In this document: positions 34,701 to 45,453 of the stretch, in pieces | Numbering within the stretch: position 1 is the first letter of the stretch | Layout of the letters: each line of letters begins with the position of its first letter | Source: Epithemia pelagica | Lineage: Eukaryota > Bacillariophyta > Bacillariophyceae > Surirellales > Surirellaceae | Direction: 5' to 3' | DNA: 64,000 nucleotides | Assembly: GCA_946965045.2 (NCBI GenBank) | Contig: OX337238.1 | Coordinates: 2,294,001 to 2,358,000, forward strand | Translations under genes and position numbers: made by a program | Notes under the pieces: model-generated | The model's input: only the letters and a program-made list of their open reading frames with translations | Told to the model about the DNA's origin: nothing | Databases searched by the model: none

Positions 34701-37700
34701 CAATTCTTCCTTTGCTTCTCGAAGAATCTTCAGGTTTTCTAAGATTTGCTGCAATGGCTCGTCGGATGGATGAATGAATTGAAGCAGGCGTTCAGTATTG
34801 TCTGCAATAATAGAGAGGGTTGACGCGATTTGAGAGAGACTCGTCTGGAACTTTTGCTTTTTGATTTGATCCCTCGTCGAAGCCAAGGGAATGAGAAACT
34901 CGCGAAGACCCTTGAAGTTCTTTTTTGCAATGTGTTCCTCTACCAAGGAGTCCACTGTTGTTTGTTTTTGCCCCATGAGCTTCCGAAGCGATGCAATCCT
35001 TGCTGATCCCTCACTTGAAGTATACTCATCAATAATTTTTGCCTGTTCTAGATTTTCAAGTTGTCCTTCGACCAGCTCCCAGTCCGTAGTCTCGAGTATT
35101 GATGCTTCGATCTCATCAGAGTGGGCTCTCACCCCAGTACGAGCTTGCTCTTTTAGCACTTCGAAATCAAGGGATAGGGTGTCGGCGAGATGTTTGCTTT
35201 CATGGGAGATAATGTCCAGTGCTGACAAATATTTTGCTTTCTCTGCGTATGCATAATCTGAGTTAATTACAGCCGTTGCAACCTTGGAAAAGTCGTTTAA
35301 AGCCGCTGTAGCGACCGATGAAACCACGTGGCAATCAAGGTTCAGTTCCTGAAGCAACTGATTTTCACAAAGGAAGTTCCCAATTTCTTTCGAGAAGAAG
35401 CCGACATCATCGTCCCCTTCGTCGATTGCAGAAAGCAATTTTGATTAAGAGTTTTGGGTTCGGTCTCCAAGGCCCTGAATGTATATTTGCAACTTTGCCC
35501 TTGTTTCAGTTTCCGCTGATCTAAGAGCTTGATCAGTCAGCACTTCAGCAAGATATGACAGTTCTTGCTGTTCACGCACAATCAACTTGAGAGCACGAAT
35601 GTGATCAAGTGGTTCTCCTGTTTGTGTGGTCAAATTCTCAATATGAACCGTAGCCATATCCATTACAGTCTTGCTCCTTGTCTTGTAGTCAACCTCAAAC
35701 GCAACACAACAATTCGCAACGAATCGATCCCCTGACGCGAGAAACTTATCAAAGAACATATACGATTTGAATAACATCAATTCACCACGGTCACCGCGCC
35801 CATCCTTGACTCCGTTATCCCGTGCCATCTTTGTTAAAACTGATATTTCTCTGGACTTGCTCTTCAAAAATTCCTTGTAAAAATCGATCACAGAGATGTA
35901 GGGAGCCAACACTTCGTTCCATACATATTGTGCCAGATCTGAAAAAGCTGTGTACGTTTCGAGCAAAAAGTCCAGTGACTCGCTCACAAGATTGACATTG
36001 GAAACATCTACCTTGCGTGCTTGGGCACATGCATCATGCATGAAATCAGCTGCCACCGCTTGAAGTTGGCGGCACACTGACGAACTCTTCTCTTGGAAGG
36101 AAGGAAAGTCGTTCAGCTCCACTAAGAGAGAATTGATCGCTTCCACACGTCTGGCCTGAGACGCTAGATGGAGCACGTCGTGTTCACGTTTTCTAACAGA
36201 GATACCCGGGCTTAATGATACTTGTGCATATGCATCAAGTGCTCCCATAATAATTGATTTGGCTTTGGCAGAGGCTCTCAAAACTTCAGAAACATCAATG
36301 AACTGTTCCAACTGCTCCGAGAACACAACGACAGGCTCAATAAAATGGAGAGCAAAAAGTATCTCGCGGATCCACTCGTCAGGAGCCTCTTCCAGCTGGG
36401 ATATTTCGTCAAAACCGTCAACAACAGCAGTGGCCGAAGAGATCAACTTGGAAACGTGCTCTACACAGCTCTGGTAATACTCTTTTAGTTCCGGAAATTC
36501 ATCCGACCACAAACACAGCTTACTGAGACGGCGATGAATGTTTACCATAGACTCATTCGACTCCACTTTGACTTTCTCGCAATATTGGGCTAGCCGTGTG
36601 ACCATTTCCTCATGAATCCGTCCCATATCCACTTCCTCTGGGAACTCACCCTGAACCTCATTCAAGTAGCGCATACAACGATGGATCGTGGACGTATTGG
36701 CTCTTCCGAATATATGCTCATCGGAGATGCCAAGTTCCAGTTGCTCATGAAAGACCTTCCGATTATCAGAAATGAACCCACAGAAAAGGTTGTACACATT
36801 CGAGGCCACAACGTGAACATCATTCACGGGAATGCTAATGTCCAACTCTCTGAATGTATGGAGAAGCTCACGGGCACGATCTAAATCGGGTGATTCTGAT
36901 TCCAGTATCGAGCGGACATCTTGATACAGCTTGTTGAGTTCACCCGATAACTTGAGTTGGCTTGTAGCTGTCAAGCCACAATGGCTTCTCAGATGATCAC
37001 CAGGTACAGCCTTCAGGCGCTTTATGTGCGTCTTGAGGACATCGGCATCTGACACCATTGGATGAAAGACATCAACGAGTGGGTATCCTTTCTTGAGGCT
37101 CTTCTGCATAAAGTTCAAGACTTGCCATAAATCAGCATCCCTTGTTCCCTCCATTGTCCACATGATTTCTTGGCGCACGGCTTCTCGGGCAGCACTGAGC
37201 GAGTCCTTGGGTTGGATTTTGGAACTCTCGTTCGTGTGCGTAAAAAGGAACATGAAGGCAAATTTGGACGCTTCAAAGTCGCTCACGAATGTACGGACAA
37301 GCTTGAGGATTCCCTTGACGGCCGTTCCACGATCTTCAAGAAGGGAAACATAGTTTATCATAATCACAAAACGGAGGCTACCAGCGATCTTCGCAACTTC
37401 GCTAAGCATCACCGAAGTTGCAATGTCAATCTCATGACCTTCGGTATCTTGAAACCCTGGTGTGTCCAAAAATACAAGCTCCTTCTTTTTCACAGTAAGA
37501 CTGTAGAAGTGGATATACTTGGTTTCGGAAACCTTGTCGTGGCCAATATCGAATCCCTTCAGAGGGTTCTCTGCTTCAAATACTGTCTTGTCCAACACTT
37601 CTCCTGAGGAACTGGTAGTCTGATGACTGGTCGTGTACATCCGTTTTCCTGCGATACATTGGACTACGGTTGATTTTCCGCTTCCAGTCTTGCCTACGAC

Positions 37701-38075
37701 AAGAACCACGTCTTTGCCCTTGAGATGCTTTAGAGCTTCCGAGCCGTTGGAAATGCTTGAACGAAGCAACTGCATGTTAAACGAATGAGCCAATTCGAAA
37801 CGATCCGACTCCTCGGAAGCATCCTTGTCGGAAGCAAAGTCAAAGGCGTCTTGGCTAAGTTCACTATCACTACCATCATGCGACTCGGTTGTCGCATCAG
37901 TTCCGTCTTGCATTACCGCATCCACAATAGTCGTCCTCTCCTCCTCCCTTTCCACAATGCAGAGGTTCTTCGACTTTGATCCTGACGTTCCCGAAATAAT
38001 CACCATGTCGTTGCTTACCAGATGGTTTAAATCCAATGCTTCTAAAGCATCAATCTCCATGTCATCCTCACTCAT
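28746..38075 (-). CDS. Giant GTPase - J domain - SecA-like ATPase - double vWA protein, with one in-frame TAA
   Basis: One intronless frame of 3,110 codons, interrupted only by TAA at 35447-35445 (codon 877). Upstream part: ATG at 38075 (MSEDDMEIDALEALD), then an AIG1/Toc34-like GTPase with GKTGSGKST (about 127-135), a FLDTPG switch (G3) and THTN as likely G4. Downstream part: no ATG for about 150 codons after the TAA, so it is unlikely to be a separate gene. It has a helical region; a J domain (ILGLPPSS...HPDKQ, about 1570-1625); and a SecA-like motor with RTGEGKSI (about 2025), LLVDEVDVFF, VSGTLD, GRGTDFF and QIQGRTARQGKKGS (about 2555). Two vWA domains follow: VVDQTGSM (alpha-kinase vWA type, about 2673) and VLDESGSM (about 2903), both with MIDAS residues. 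Neither a signal peptide nor a chloroplast transit peptide is evident. The SecA motor is not chloroplast SecA: the protein-crosslinking and C-terminal regions are replaced. Likely a cytosolic Hsp70-linked, GTP/ATP-driven machine; its partner is unknown. Two genes with a 6-nt gap, a pseudogene, stop readthrough or a base error are the alternatives. Confidence 0.8.
35445..35447 (-). other. In-frame TAA separating GTPase and J-SecA-vWA parts
   Basis: The codon series around the stop reads ACC CAA AAC TCT TAA TCA AAA TTG. Both flanks are open in the same frame for 876 and 2,231 codons. No credible GT-AG pair nearby would remove only this stop. Confidence 0.85.
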
Positions 38076-38406
38076 GGCAAAACTGATTGGCTTGGATAAA
38101 ACTGCGGGTTGACAAAAGAGACAAAGCAAAAGAAATGGGACTTTGGATCTTCGATCTGTGCTGCTTTTCACAGGAAAAGCTCAACTTGTTTCACCAGAAA
38201 GCCACTGTCAGAAATCTTTTTCTCGTTCTGCAGAGGAGACCTGTTACCCAACAGTCGTTTCCGAGATCATTTGTGACGGGGTTCCGAATCGATAAATACG
38301 TGGCGAGAGGCTGGCGTTTTCTAGATTTCAAGTTTGGCGCGATGGACTATACTTCTCGTACGATGGACAGACTACAATACAATACGGGGACGACGGAGGG
38401 TATTGC
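38076..38406 (-). promoter_or_regulatory. Upstream region of the GTPase-SecA gene
   Basis: About 330 bases between the ATG and the inverted-repeat element. Presumed promoter by position; no specific motif identified. Confidence 0.3.
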
Positions 38407-39768
38407 ATCCCTCGGTATCAGTGTCCACTGCTTAGCTGTTTTTTGTCTGTGCCATCATTTTAGGTTCCCAGGTGGACACAGACATCATTTTTTGCTTTCG
38501 AGACAAATAGAAATGATCAAATGGCAAATTGGCACGCATACCCAGCTGGAGTTTTCACAGTTTGAAACAGACGCATGCCCAGCAAGCGGCCGTGCGTGGA
38601 TAACTGTTGGTTGCTCCATAATTCATAATGACAAGCACACAATTCTTTTCTTTTGTTGCCGAAGCACATCGTACCAATGGCATTCCAGGTGAGTGTGATC
38701 CGTTGCCAATTGCCGTGACAATTACATAGATCATGCTCACTGATCACTGACACTTGTCACTTTTGTTTGCTCTGCTCATGGGAAGAGAGGCGATCATCTG
38801 TTGTGTCTCTGGGTAGCTCATTACGTGCCATTCTACATGTCGAAATGACGGATTTTTGATAACTTTCATTCGATTCATAAACAGACTGCAGACATTGTTT
38901 TCTTTATATACTAGGAGTAGAAATAGAACTCAAGTGCTATTCATTCGTAGAGTTCAGTGCATTCTGAATTCGTTGCAGATCTCTTTTCTGTTTTGAGCAT
39001 GGCAATGACTCTCAGTTTCACCATGAACACAAGCAGCTCTCACACGCTACAGCTACAACTTTTGACTCTATGAACTGATAGACATGGAAAGTAGGGTGTG
39101 GCAAGAGCAAGAGGGCTTCCCATCTATTTGAAGCAAAAACAACAAAGTGTTCGGTCATTGAGAAATGAGATGATGCTACGACCTATGACAATAATGAATC
39201 ATCTATCCTACAGAAGACATGAAAGCAACCAACCAACAATCAAACAACAAAACAATTACTCCTACATCAACAAATGAGACGGGTAAGATACTCCAGTTGA
39301 CATCAAGCGGCTTGTTCCTAGTCTACTCGTTCAACAAGAGACAAGCCAAAGGATCATGCATGAACAAGAGGAAAGATTGCAGCAGTGATGAGTGAGAAGA
39401 AAGAAAAAGAAACAAGAAGATTAGAAATAAGCCACAGCAGTGAGAAGTGAGAAGCAGTTCAGGTTCAGCCCAGCATGTTGCATCCATTGTTCTCACCTCA
39501 CGTCATGGTCAAGCATTTGGCTCGGTTTTTGGTGTTTTGTGACAGACGAGGACGGGAGGGTTGCCCAAAAAATTTGAATCGTGGTGACCAGAGGACAACC
39601 ACCAACCGTCAACTGTCACATGCACGCTGGCCTTGCTCCAACCCTGAGGAATTTTATTGGGTAGACAGACAGACGAAAAACATAAAATGCTGGCTGTGTC
39701 CACTTGGGAACCTGTGAAGGTGGCACAGACAAAAAACAGCTAAGCAGTGGACACTGATACCGAGGGAT
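38407..39768. mobile_element. Element with about 95-bp terminal inverted repeats, no gene
   Basis: The left end (38407-38501, atccctcggtatcagtgtcc...) is the inverse of the right end (39674-39768). The outer 48 bases match exactly, and the following roughly 45 match with several mismatches. Each arm also holds its own short inverted repeat (gtgtccac...gtggacac), so each arm can fold back. The 1.36-kb interior is AT-rich and has no credible ORF. No clear target duplication is visible. The structure fits a non-autonomous DNA transposon or foldback element. Confidence 0.65.
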
Positions 39769-40030
39769 ATATCCTTATGATGACAGACGTATCCTTATCC
39801 TTAACGCACCCTCTAAAACTCTCAATAAGACCAAAGAAAGATATTCCTCTGGTTTAGCATGAAGGAACAGTTGCAAAAAGGGCTTCTTTAAATCAGTCCA
39901 GATAACGGGAAGGGTTCCTGCAGTGCTCTATCTAGTCGACAAAATGTCAGATGTTTCGCTAGAATGTTGGTTTGCTTCCCCTGACTGAAAGAAAACAGGA
40001 CACCCGTAAAAATTTTGTTCTTGCCACTAC
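39769..40030. other. Short gap downstream of the kinase gene
   Basis: About 260 bases with no gene; starts with a repeated tatccttat motif near 39769-39800. Confidence 0.3.
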
Positions 40031-41878
40031 TCAAAGCCGTTGGACCTGCATGACATGTGATCCCACATAGATTTGTCCTGGTATCATGCAAATTGCTTCG
40101 CCCCCTTTGGGTACTTCTGTTTTGCGCGTGAGTCCCTTTCGGCCCACGTGGACCGACTCGCCACCCGGATTCAAGTCCTTCACTACCACATGTAGAACCC
40201 GTTCGCGTTGGATTTTGGGAGTAATTCGGCAACTGCTGCTTCCCGGTATTTCAATCCAAGTATTTGTTTCAAGGACCTCAGCCGATGGTTTCTTGCCAAC
40301 ATAGAGTGCTTCATCCACAGCCATTTTATAGTCCACGACACCACTCTTCCCAGGAGATTGAATGACGAATTTCAAACCAAGCTCTTTGCTAGTCTTTGGA
40401 ATGTTGACATTTTGATTTTCCGTATCTCCATTCGCGTCACTTTCAGGAGATCCAGGAAAAACTTCAACCACCTCCATTGGTGACGTTGGCCGAGGACGGG
40501 TCAATCGTTGTCGTTTCATGGGAGGATCTGATCCACCGTTTCCGCTTTGACCGTGGTCCTTTTTGGATTGGTTACTACTCTTTTTGGTAGCAACGGGCGT
40601 CGATTTGGTACTGGAATTTCGTGTCACTCGACCGGACCGCGTGGCACGCGTTTGGGGAGGTGAAACCACAAGTACCTCGTTATCGTCGTTCTCCTCATCA
40701 TCATTATCCTGCTTTGAAGCTGTAGCAGCGGATGCCGTCCGGCGTGTGGGTTTTGCGGTTCGTGTGGGTTTCTTGCCCTTTGCCTTTGTATTTGGGACAG
40801 ACAAGGAACGGAGCTTTTTCTTGAGATCGTCATAGTCGGGCTCTGTATTAAAATTGTACGACCATACGAGTTCCAGACAGTGAAAGAGAATGCGGGCCGC
40901 ATCAAGGGGCATGCGACAATAAAACTCGGACGTGAGGTCCTTGACTTGTTTGAGCTTAATGTTGTAAAGTTCGTCATCTGACTGCGCTTGACTCCATGGA
41001 AGGTAGGAGGGAATGCTTGTTTTTTCATAGGTTTGCTTTTTGCCATCGGCAATGGATCGAACCCGAATCAAAATCTCGCCCAGAACGTACAAGACCATTT
41101 CCACGTCATCACGACGGCTACTATTGTGAAGAGTATGCATGTGCAAGCTGGCATACATCGCGGTTCCATGCAGCTCTCCAATTTCTTCAGGTCGTTTGAA
41201 CGCGTGCATCAAACCAAAGTCCACCATTCGTAGTTGCTCCACCGACATGACATCATTTTTACCCCTCGTTTTCGATGACGCCGAAGCAAACATAAAGTTT
41301 TCTGGCTTGACGTCAATGACCAGCTGATTTACGTTGTGGATCGCTTGTACCAGGTCCACCATTCGTTCGGCCAGAGGACCAATGGGAATCAATGACAGAT
41401 CACAGTTGACCGCCATTTCTTCCACTCGACTGACCATATCACTTTCCATTCGTTCCATTATCAAAAAGAGAAAACCTATATCGTGCAAAATAAAGTAACG
41501 AATGAGTTTCACTTGGCTGAAGTGCGGCATTCATGTTTCGTTCAAAGACGTACCAGCAGATTCTCGGACTTTTCGGGCGGGCAGAGGAATGTCAGGCACA
41601 ATGGTACCTCGAAGAGGTTGAAGATGTGCAACGTACAACTGACCCTCATTTCGAAGACTTATTTCATTAACTTTAGCTTCCATCTGGGTTTTGGAGCGAG
41701 GATTGGTGGGTTTCACCGTCAGTTTGACGGCCCATTGGGTTTCCTTTTGGGTTTTGCCATCGACCACGACATGGACGCTTCCCTGGGCTCCCTCGCCTAA
41801 CTTTCGGCCCACTTTCCAGCCATTGGGGAGATCAATGTCACTAAGCTTGCCACTACCGGAGCTCTTACGAAGCGGCAT
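40031..41878 (-). CDS. VRK/CK1-like protein kinase with FHA-like C-terminal region
   Basis: Two exons: 41878-41554 and about 41511-40031 (gtacgt donor; acceptor ag either at 41512 or 41517), about 601 aa. The kinase domain has the glycine loop GRKLGEGAQGSVHVV (residues 23-37), WAVKL lysine, FLFLIMERME hinge, catalytic VIDVKPEN (about 172), MVDFGL (about 205) and TAMYASLHMH in place of the APE region. The layout is that of the VRK/casein-kinase-1 branch. The usual H of HRD is not present; the loop reads QLVIDVKPEN, with Asp, Lys and Asn kept. A charged, low-complexity linker follows (KKPTRTAKPTRRTASAAT). The last 130 residues (LYVGKK..., HVVVKDLN, VHVGR, IYVGSHVM) resemble an FHA-like beta sandwich, but this is tentative. 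Nuclear signalling or chromatin roles are typical of VRKs. Confidence 0.78.
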
Positions 41879-42093
41879 GATGTACACCCACAGAAGAAGA
41901 CACCTTGCGCTGGATTGGAAAGGTTTTTGAATGAGATTTACGAAAAACTGAAAAGTAGAGAGAAAAAATGGCGACAAACGCAAGGCGGGCCATCTTTCGG
42001 TAACGGAAACACGGCAAATTTTGAAATTTAAAATCATGCTTCTTTTTTGAATTGCATCCAATCTCGCAACCACATACTTGAACCGTATTGACC
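41879..42093. promoter_or_regulatory. Divergent promoter: VRK-like kinase (-) / eIF3i (+)
   Basis: Only 215 bases separate the two start codons, so both genes must be driven from this interval, apart from elements in introns. It is AT-rich, and a near-palindromic gaaatttaaaatc/ttgaaattt stretch lies near 42017-42033. Confidence 0.55.
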
Positions 42094-43430
42094 ATGGTGA
42101 GTGATGCAACCGGTCCGTGTCTGTTCTCGCTGAGCTAGGCCAACGAAAATATTCGTATCTCTGAAGTGGAGAACCATCATGAAAGATGGAGCATGCGGAA
42201 AGAGATATTTGGGTTGAATGTTGCCCTCCTACTCGTTTTTGATGTCTCATTCATTCCCTTTCTTTGCCACCGTTGCTTTGATTCAAACGTGCAGAGACCG
42301 TACTTGCTTCAGGGACACGAACGTCCCATTACATCCATCAAATTCAACTACGATGGAGATCTGTTGTTCACTGCCTCCAAAGACCACGTCCCTTCCGTGT
42401 GGCGGGCCGACAATGGTGAACGACTAGGTACCTTCAATGGACACAAGGGGACCATTTGGGATTTCTCCTGTGATCGATTCACCAAACGGTTCTTGACCGC
42501 TTCCGCGGACGCCACTTGTCGTCTATGGGAGGTTGAGACTGGCGAATGCACCAAAATCTTTCCTCACATTGGCCCCGTCCGTGGAGTGGCGTGGGCCGAG
42601 GGTGGACAAATGTTTGCGACAATCTCCGATCCCTTTATGGAACACAATGCCAAAATTAGAATCTACAACATTCCGGAAGATGCGGTAGACGACCCTGCGA
42701 AATATTCGGATGAACCAGAGGTGGAAATTGACTTGTCGAAAATGGGTGGGAAACGCGTCAATCCTACCAATGTACACTGGACGGCCTTGAACGATGATCT
42801 CTTGGTCTCCTTTGATAATGGACTAATTCGTTTGTATGATCCTTCGGATGGAAGTATAAAGGAGGAAATCCAGGCACACGAGAAAAAGATCAACCGCGTT
42901 CGGTTTAATGGCGACAAGACCTTGTTCATTACAGCGTCGGCCGATTTTACCAGCAAGTTGTACGATCCAGTAGATCTCAAACATTTGAAAACGTACCGCA
43001 CCGATCGTCCCGTCAACGATGCGGTGATTTCTGATACCAAAGAGCATATTTTGTTGGGAGGAGGTCAAGAAGCCATGAGTGTAACGACGACGGCCGGAAA
43101 GGTTGGAAAATTCGAAACTCGCTTCTTTCACATGGTGTACGAAGAAGAATTTGGGATTGTGAAAGGACACTTTGGTCCCATCAACGCATGTACGTCCCCT
43201 CTGTGCTGGTGTTCTTGTAGATTTTGTTTCTTTCTCACATTGTTGCTTTGTATTTAATAACAGTGGCTATCAATCCAACAGGGAGAAGTTATGCCAGTGG
43301 GGCAGAAGATGGATACGTGCGGTTGCACATATTTGACAAGGACTATTTGGAGATGAAAGATCCAGTACCCGAAGAAGAAGAAGATGACGACGACGATTAT
43401 GTCGATGGAGAGGGGGAGCCAACGCGCTAA
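42094..43430 (+). CDS. EIF3I: Translation initiation factor eIF3 subunit I (WD40)
   Basis: Three exons: 42094-42096 (the ATG alone), 42295-43189 and 43264-43430, giving 354 aa. Splicing atg|gtgagt...gtgcag|aga yields MRPYLLQGHERPITSIKFN, matching the conserved eIF3i N-terminus. The second intron (74 nt) restores GPINALAINPTGRSYASG. Seven WD-type repeats are visible (LLFTASKD, FLTASADATCRLW, FITASADFTSKLYD, ASGAEDGYVRLH), with the characteristic eIF3i block HILLGGGQEAMSVTTT. The protein scaffolds eIF3 with subunits b and g on the 40S ribosome. An acidic tail (EEEEDDDDDYVDGEGE) extends beyond the usual end of about 325 aa. Confidence 0.96.
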
Positions 43431-43851
43431 TCATGATAAGCACCTAGACCAAACTTCCTTATCACTGTTCTTCTAGTCTATAATGCAAAGATCAGTATAT
43501 AGGCCATAGACGTTTGAACAGGTTTGCTTCAGATCGGCTGAATACCAAACCATACGAAAAAGATTCTGTATGGCACAAGTCTTGAAACAACAATTTGTCT
43601 CGACCAAATGTGCAGCTGTTTTATCGACAATTTCACGATGGATTCGCCACGGTCATAGAAGTAACAACATGGAATACATGTCGTCCACAATGGTGTCGTC
43701 AAATCAGGTACTGATTGGCTCGACGGAAATCAGGTTCATTTTTTTGTTGCCCTGAAGGTTCCAGCCCCATTGCTTCCTTGCCATCAGTGTTTCAGTGTAG
43801 GGCGGTCGTTTCAGCACTCCCGATCGTTGTTGTTGGATGGATTGTCGCAGG
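43431..43851. other. Convergent intergenic gap
   Basis: About 420 bases between the convergent 3' ends of eIF3i and TRM61; nothing recognised. Confidence 0.4.
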
Positions 43852-45453
43852 TCAAGGTTTGGTGGCTGCTGCTGCTGTAGCATGAGGTTTGGAATGCACG
43901 AGTCCTGCCGTGGCAAAGGTGAGAAAGGCGGTATGTCCTCGTATCAGTCCAAACGGACGTGCCACAATCATAGTCTTGCCCCTTGGTTTCGAGGCAGTTG
44001 GTTCTGCATCATTCTGTTGTTCTTGCAGTGGCTCTTCCGTTTCTGCCTTTGCCTTTTTGGACATTTCTCCAGTCGCATCGGGAGTGCCACCTTCCTGATT
44101 CTTGCGCTTCTTGCTTTTCCCCGATGTCTTTTTATTGTTGTTGTTGGATTCCGGCAGTGTCTGGGTCCCAGCAGCAGAAGCAGAAGCTGCTGCCGCTTCA
44201 GCGGCATTATAAGTGGCATCAACCAAACAGGGTCGTTTCAAGTGTCGTGGTGCCGGCGCATAGGTAATCTTGTCCACATAATGTTGCATGAGTCGAAATT
44301 CCATGGTTTGAATGGAATGAAATCCTGCTTCTTCGAGGGCGGCCACGGCCCGTTGCGTTTGTTCAATACAGGGACTGTAATTGGCAATGCGGCCATTGGG
44401 TTTCAAGACCCGTGCCGCCTCGGCAATGGCATTCCAGGGTTCCGGCAAATCCAAAAAGACGGCATCGACCGAATGTGCCGCAACCCCGACAAACCCTCCT
44501 CCTGGAACAGTTGGTGTTGGTTGCGAGGAATCCTTTGGATTCGTCTCGGGTGGGCAATTACTGCTCGTACTGTTACTACACACATCCACATTCCGGACCG
44601 TCACCAAGTGGGACAATCCATGGCGGGCCAATTCGTCACGGGCCGTTTGAGCACGATGAGGATTGAATTCGTAGGTATGCAAATGACCGCGCGGAGCAAT
44701 GGATCGGACCAAGGCATGACTCAAGGCAGCACTGCCCGTCCCACTTTCCACGACAATGGAATTGGGACGAATCTGCAATTGAAAAATAATTTGCGCTTGA
44801 TCCAATTCATGGACAATTTGTGTCCGATGTGGCAAGGAACGGACCCAGAGTTCGGGTGTCGGTTTGAGTAAATAGCAAAAGCCATAGCCCTGATGCGTCC
44901 GCGATCGAACCTTGCATCCAAAGGGTTTGCCCAAAAAATCATTGTGATGGAAATGTCCATTGCGATTGGAAAAAATGGCATTGCGTTTGGCGTAGACAAA
45001 ATTCAAGGTATCAAAGGAGATCATGATAACCACCAAATCTCCAACTTGAATCGTCGATTGGCGAGGCAAACAACGATGCTTGTACAGGGACGCGTCAATC
45101 ATTGAATGAGGGACACTAGTGGACACACTGGTGGCACCTTTTCCCCCATCCTTGGTGGGAGAAGACGGCCTCGAAATGGCATATTTGGGGACCAGCAAAG
45201 AAATGGCGGCATGGTTTGCTGCGTTCAGAGCCATTTCATCCAATCTTTTATCTTCTTCGTCCTTGTTCTCGTTTGAGGTTTGTGGTGGTGAATGGGGAGA
45301 CGTCTCGTTGTTGGCCAGTGGTTTTTGGTCGTCGGTCTCGTCATGGCTGGTGGAACGCTCGACAAGTGCCAGGCCTTCTTCTTTGGAAATATATCGAATC
45401 CCCGATCGAGATGCCACCGATTCCTCAATCACATGAGCATGTCCAAAATCCAT
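43852..45453 (-). CDS. TRM61: tRNA (adenine-58-N1)-methyltransferase catalytic subunit
   Basis: A single 533-codon exon from the ATG at 45453. The beta-barrel N-terminal part carries FLGKPFGCKVRS, and LKPTPELWVRSLPHRTQIVHELDQAQII precedes the SAM-binding domain. Motif I is VVESGTGSAALSHAL (about 235), the acidic loop follows as YEFNPHRAQTARDEL, and the catalytic motif is DLPEPW (about 334). The enzyme methylates A58 of the T-loop, including initiator tRNA, as a heterotetramer with TRM6. Compared with fungal and animal TRM61 it has an insertion of about 30 residues between motifs (SSNCPPETNPKD...), an N-terminal extension, and a long Lys-rich C-terminus (KKTSGKSKKRKNQ) that suggests nuclear import. 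Confidence 0.95.
   Translation of the reverse strand: MDFGHAHVIEESVASRSGIRYISKEEGLALVERSTSHDETDDQKPLANNETSPHSPPQTSNENKDEEDKRLDEMALNAANHAAISLLVPKYAISRPSSPTKDGGKGATSVSTSVPHSMIDASLYKHRCLPRQSTIQVGDLVVIMISFDTLNFVYAKRNAIFSNRNGHFHHNDFLGKPFGCKVRSRTHQGYGFCYLLKPTPELWVRSLPHRTQIVHELDQAQIIFQLQIRPNSIVVESGTGSAALSHALVRSIAPRGHLHTYEFNPHRAQTARDELARHGLSHLVTVRNVDVCSNSTSSNCPPETNPKDSSQPTPTVPGGGFVGVAAHSVDAVFLDLPEPWNAIAEAARVLKPNGRIANYSPCIEQTQRAVAALEEAGFHSIQTMEFRLMQHYVDKITYAPAPRHLKRPCLVDATYNAAEAAAASASAAGTQTLPESNNNNKKTSGKSKKRKNQEGGTPDATGEMSKKAKAETEEPLQEQQNDAEPTASKPRGKTMIVARPFGLIRGHTAFLTFATAGLVHSKPHATAAAATKP

Noticed and set aside
28746-38075. Bacterial contamination or chloroplast SecA
   Set aside because: The neighbouring intron-bearing eukaryotic genes are continuous with it, and the vWA and J domains do not fit plastid or bacterial SecA.
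38407-39768. Claiming a specific transposon family
   Set aside because: No target duplication or transposase is visible, so the family cannot be named.
43837-44871. 344-codon plus-strand frame
   Set aside because: Antisense to the well-supported TRM61 gene; composition is low-grade and has no motif.
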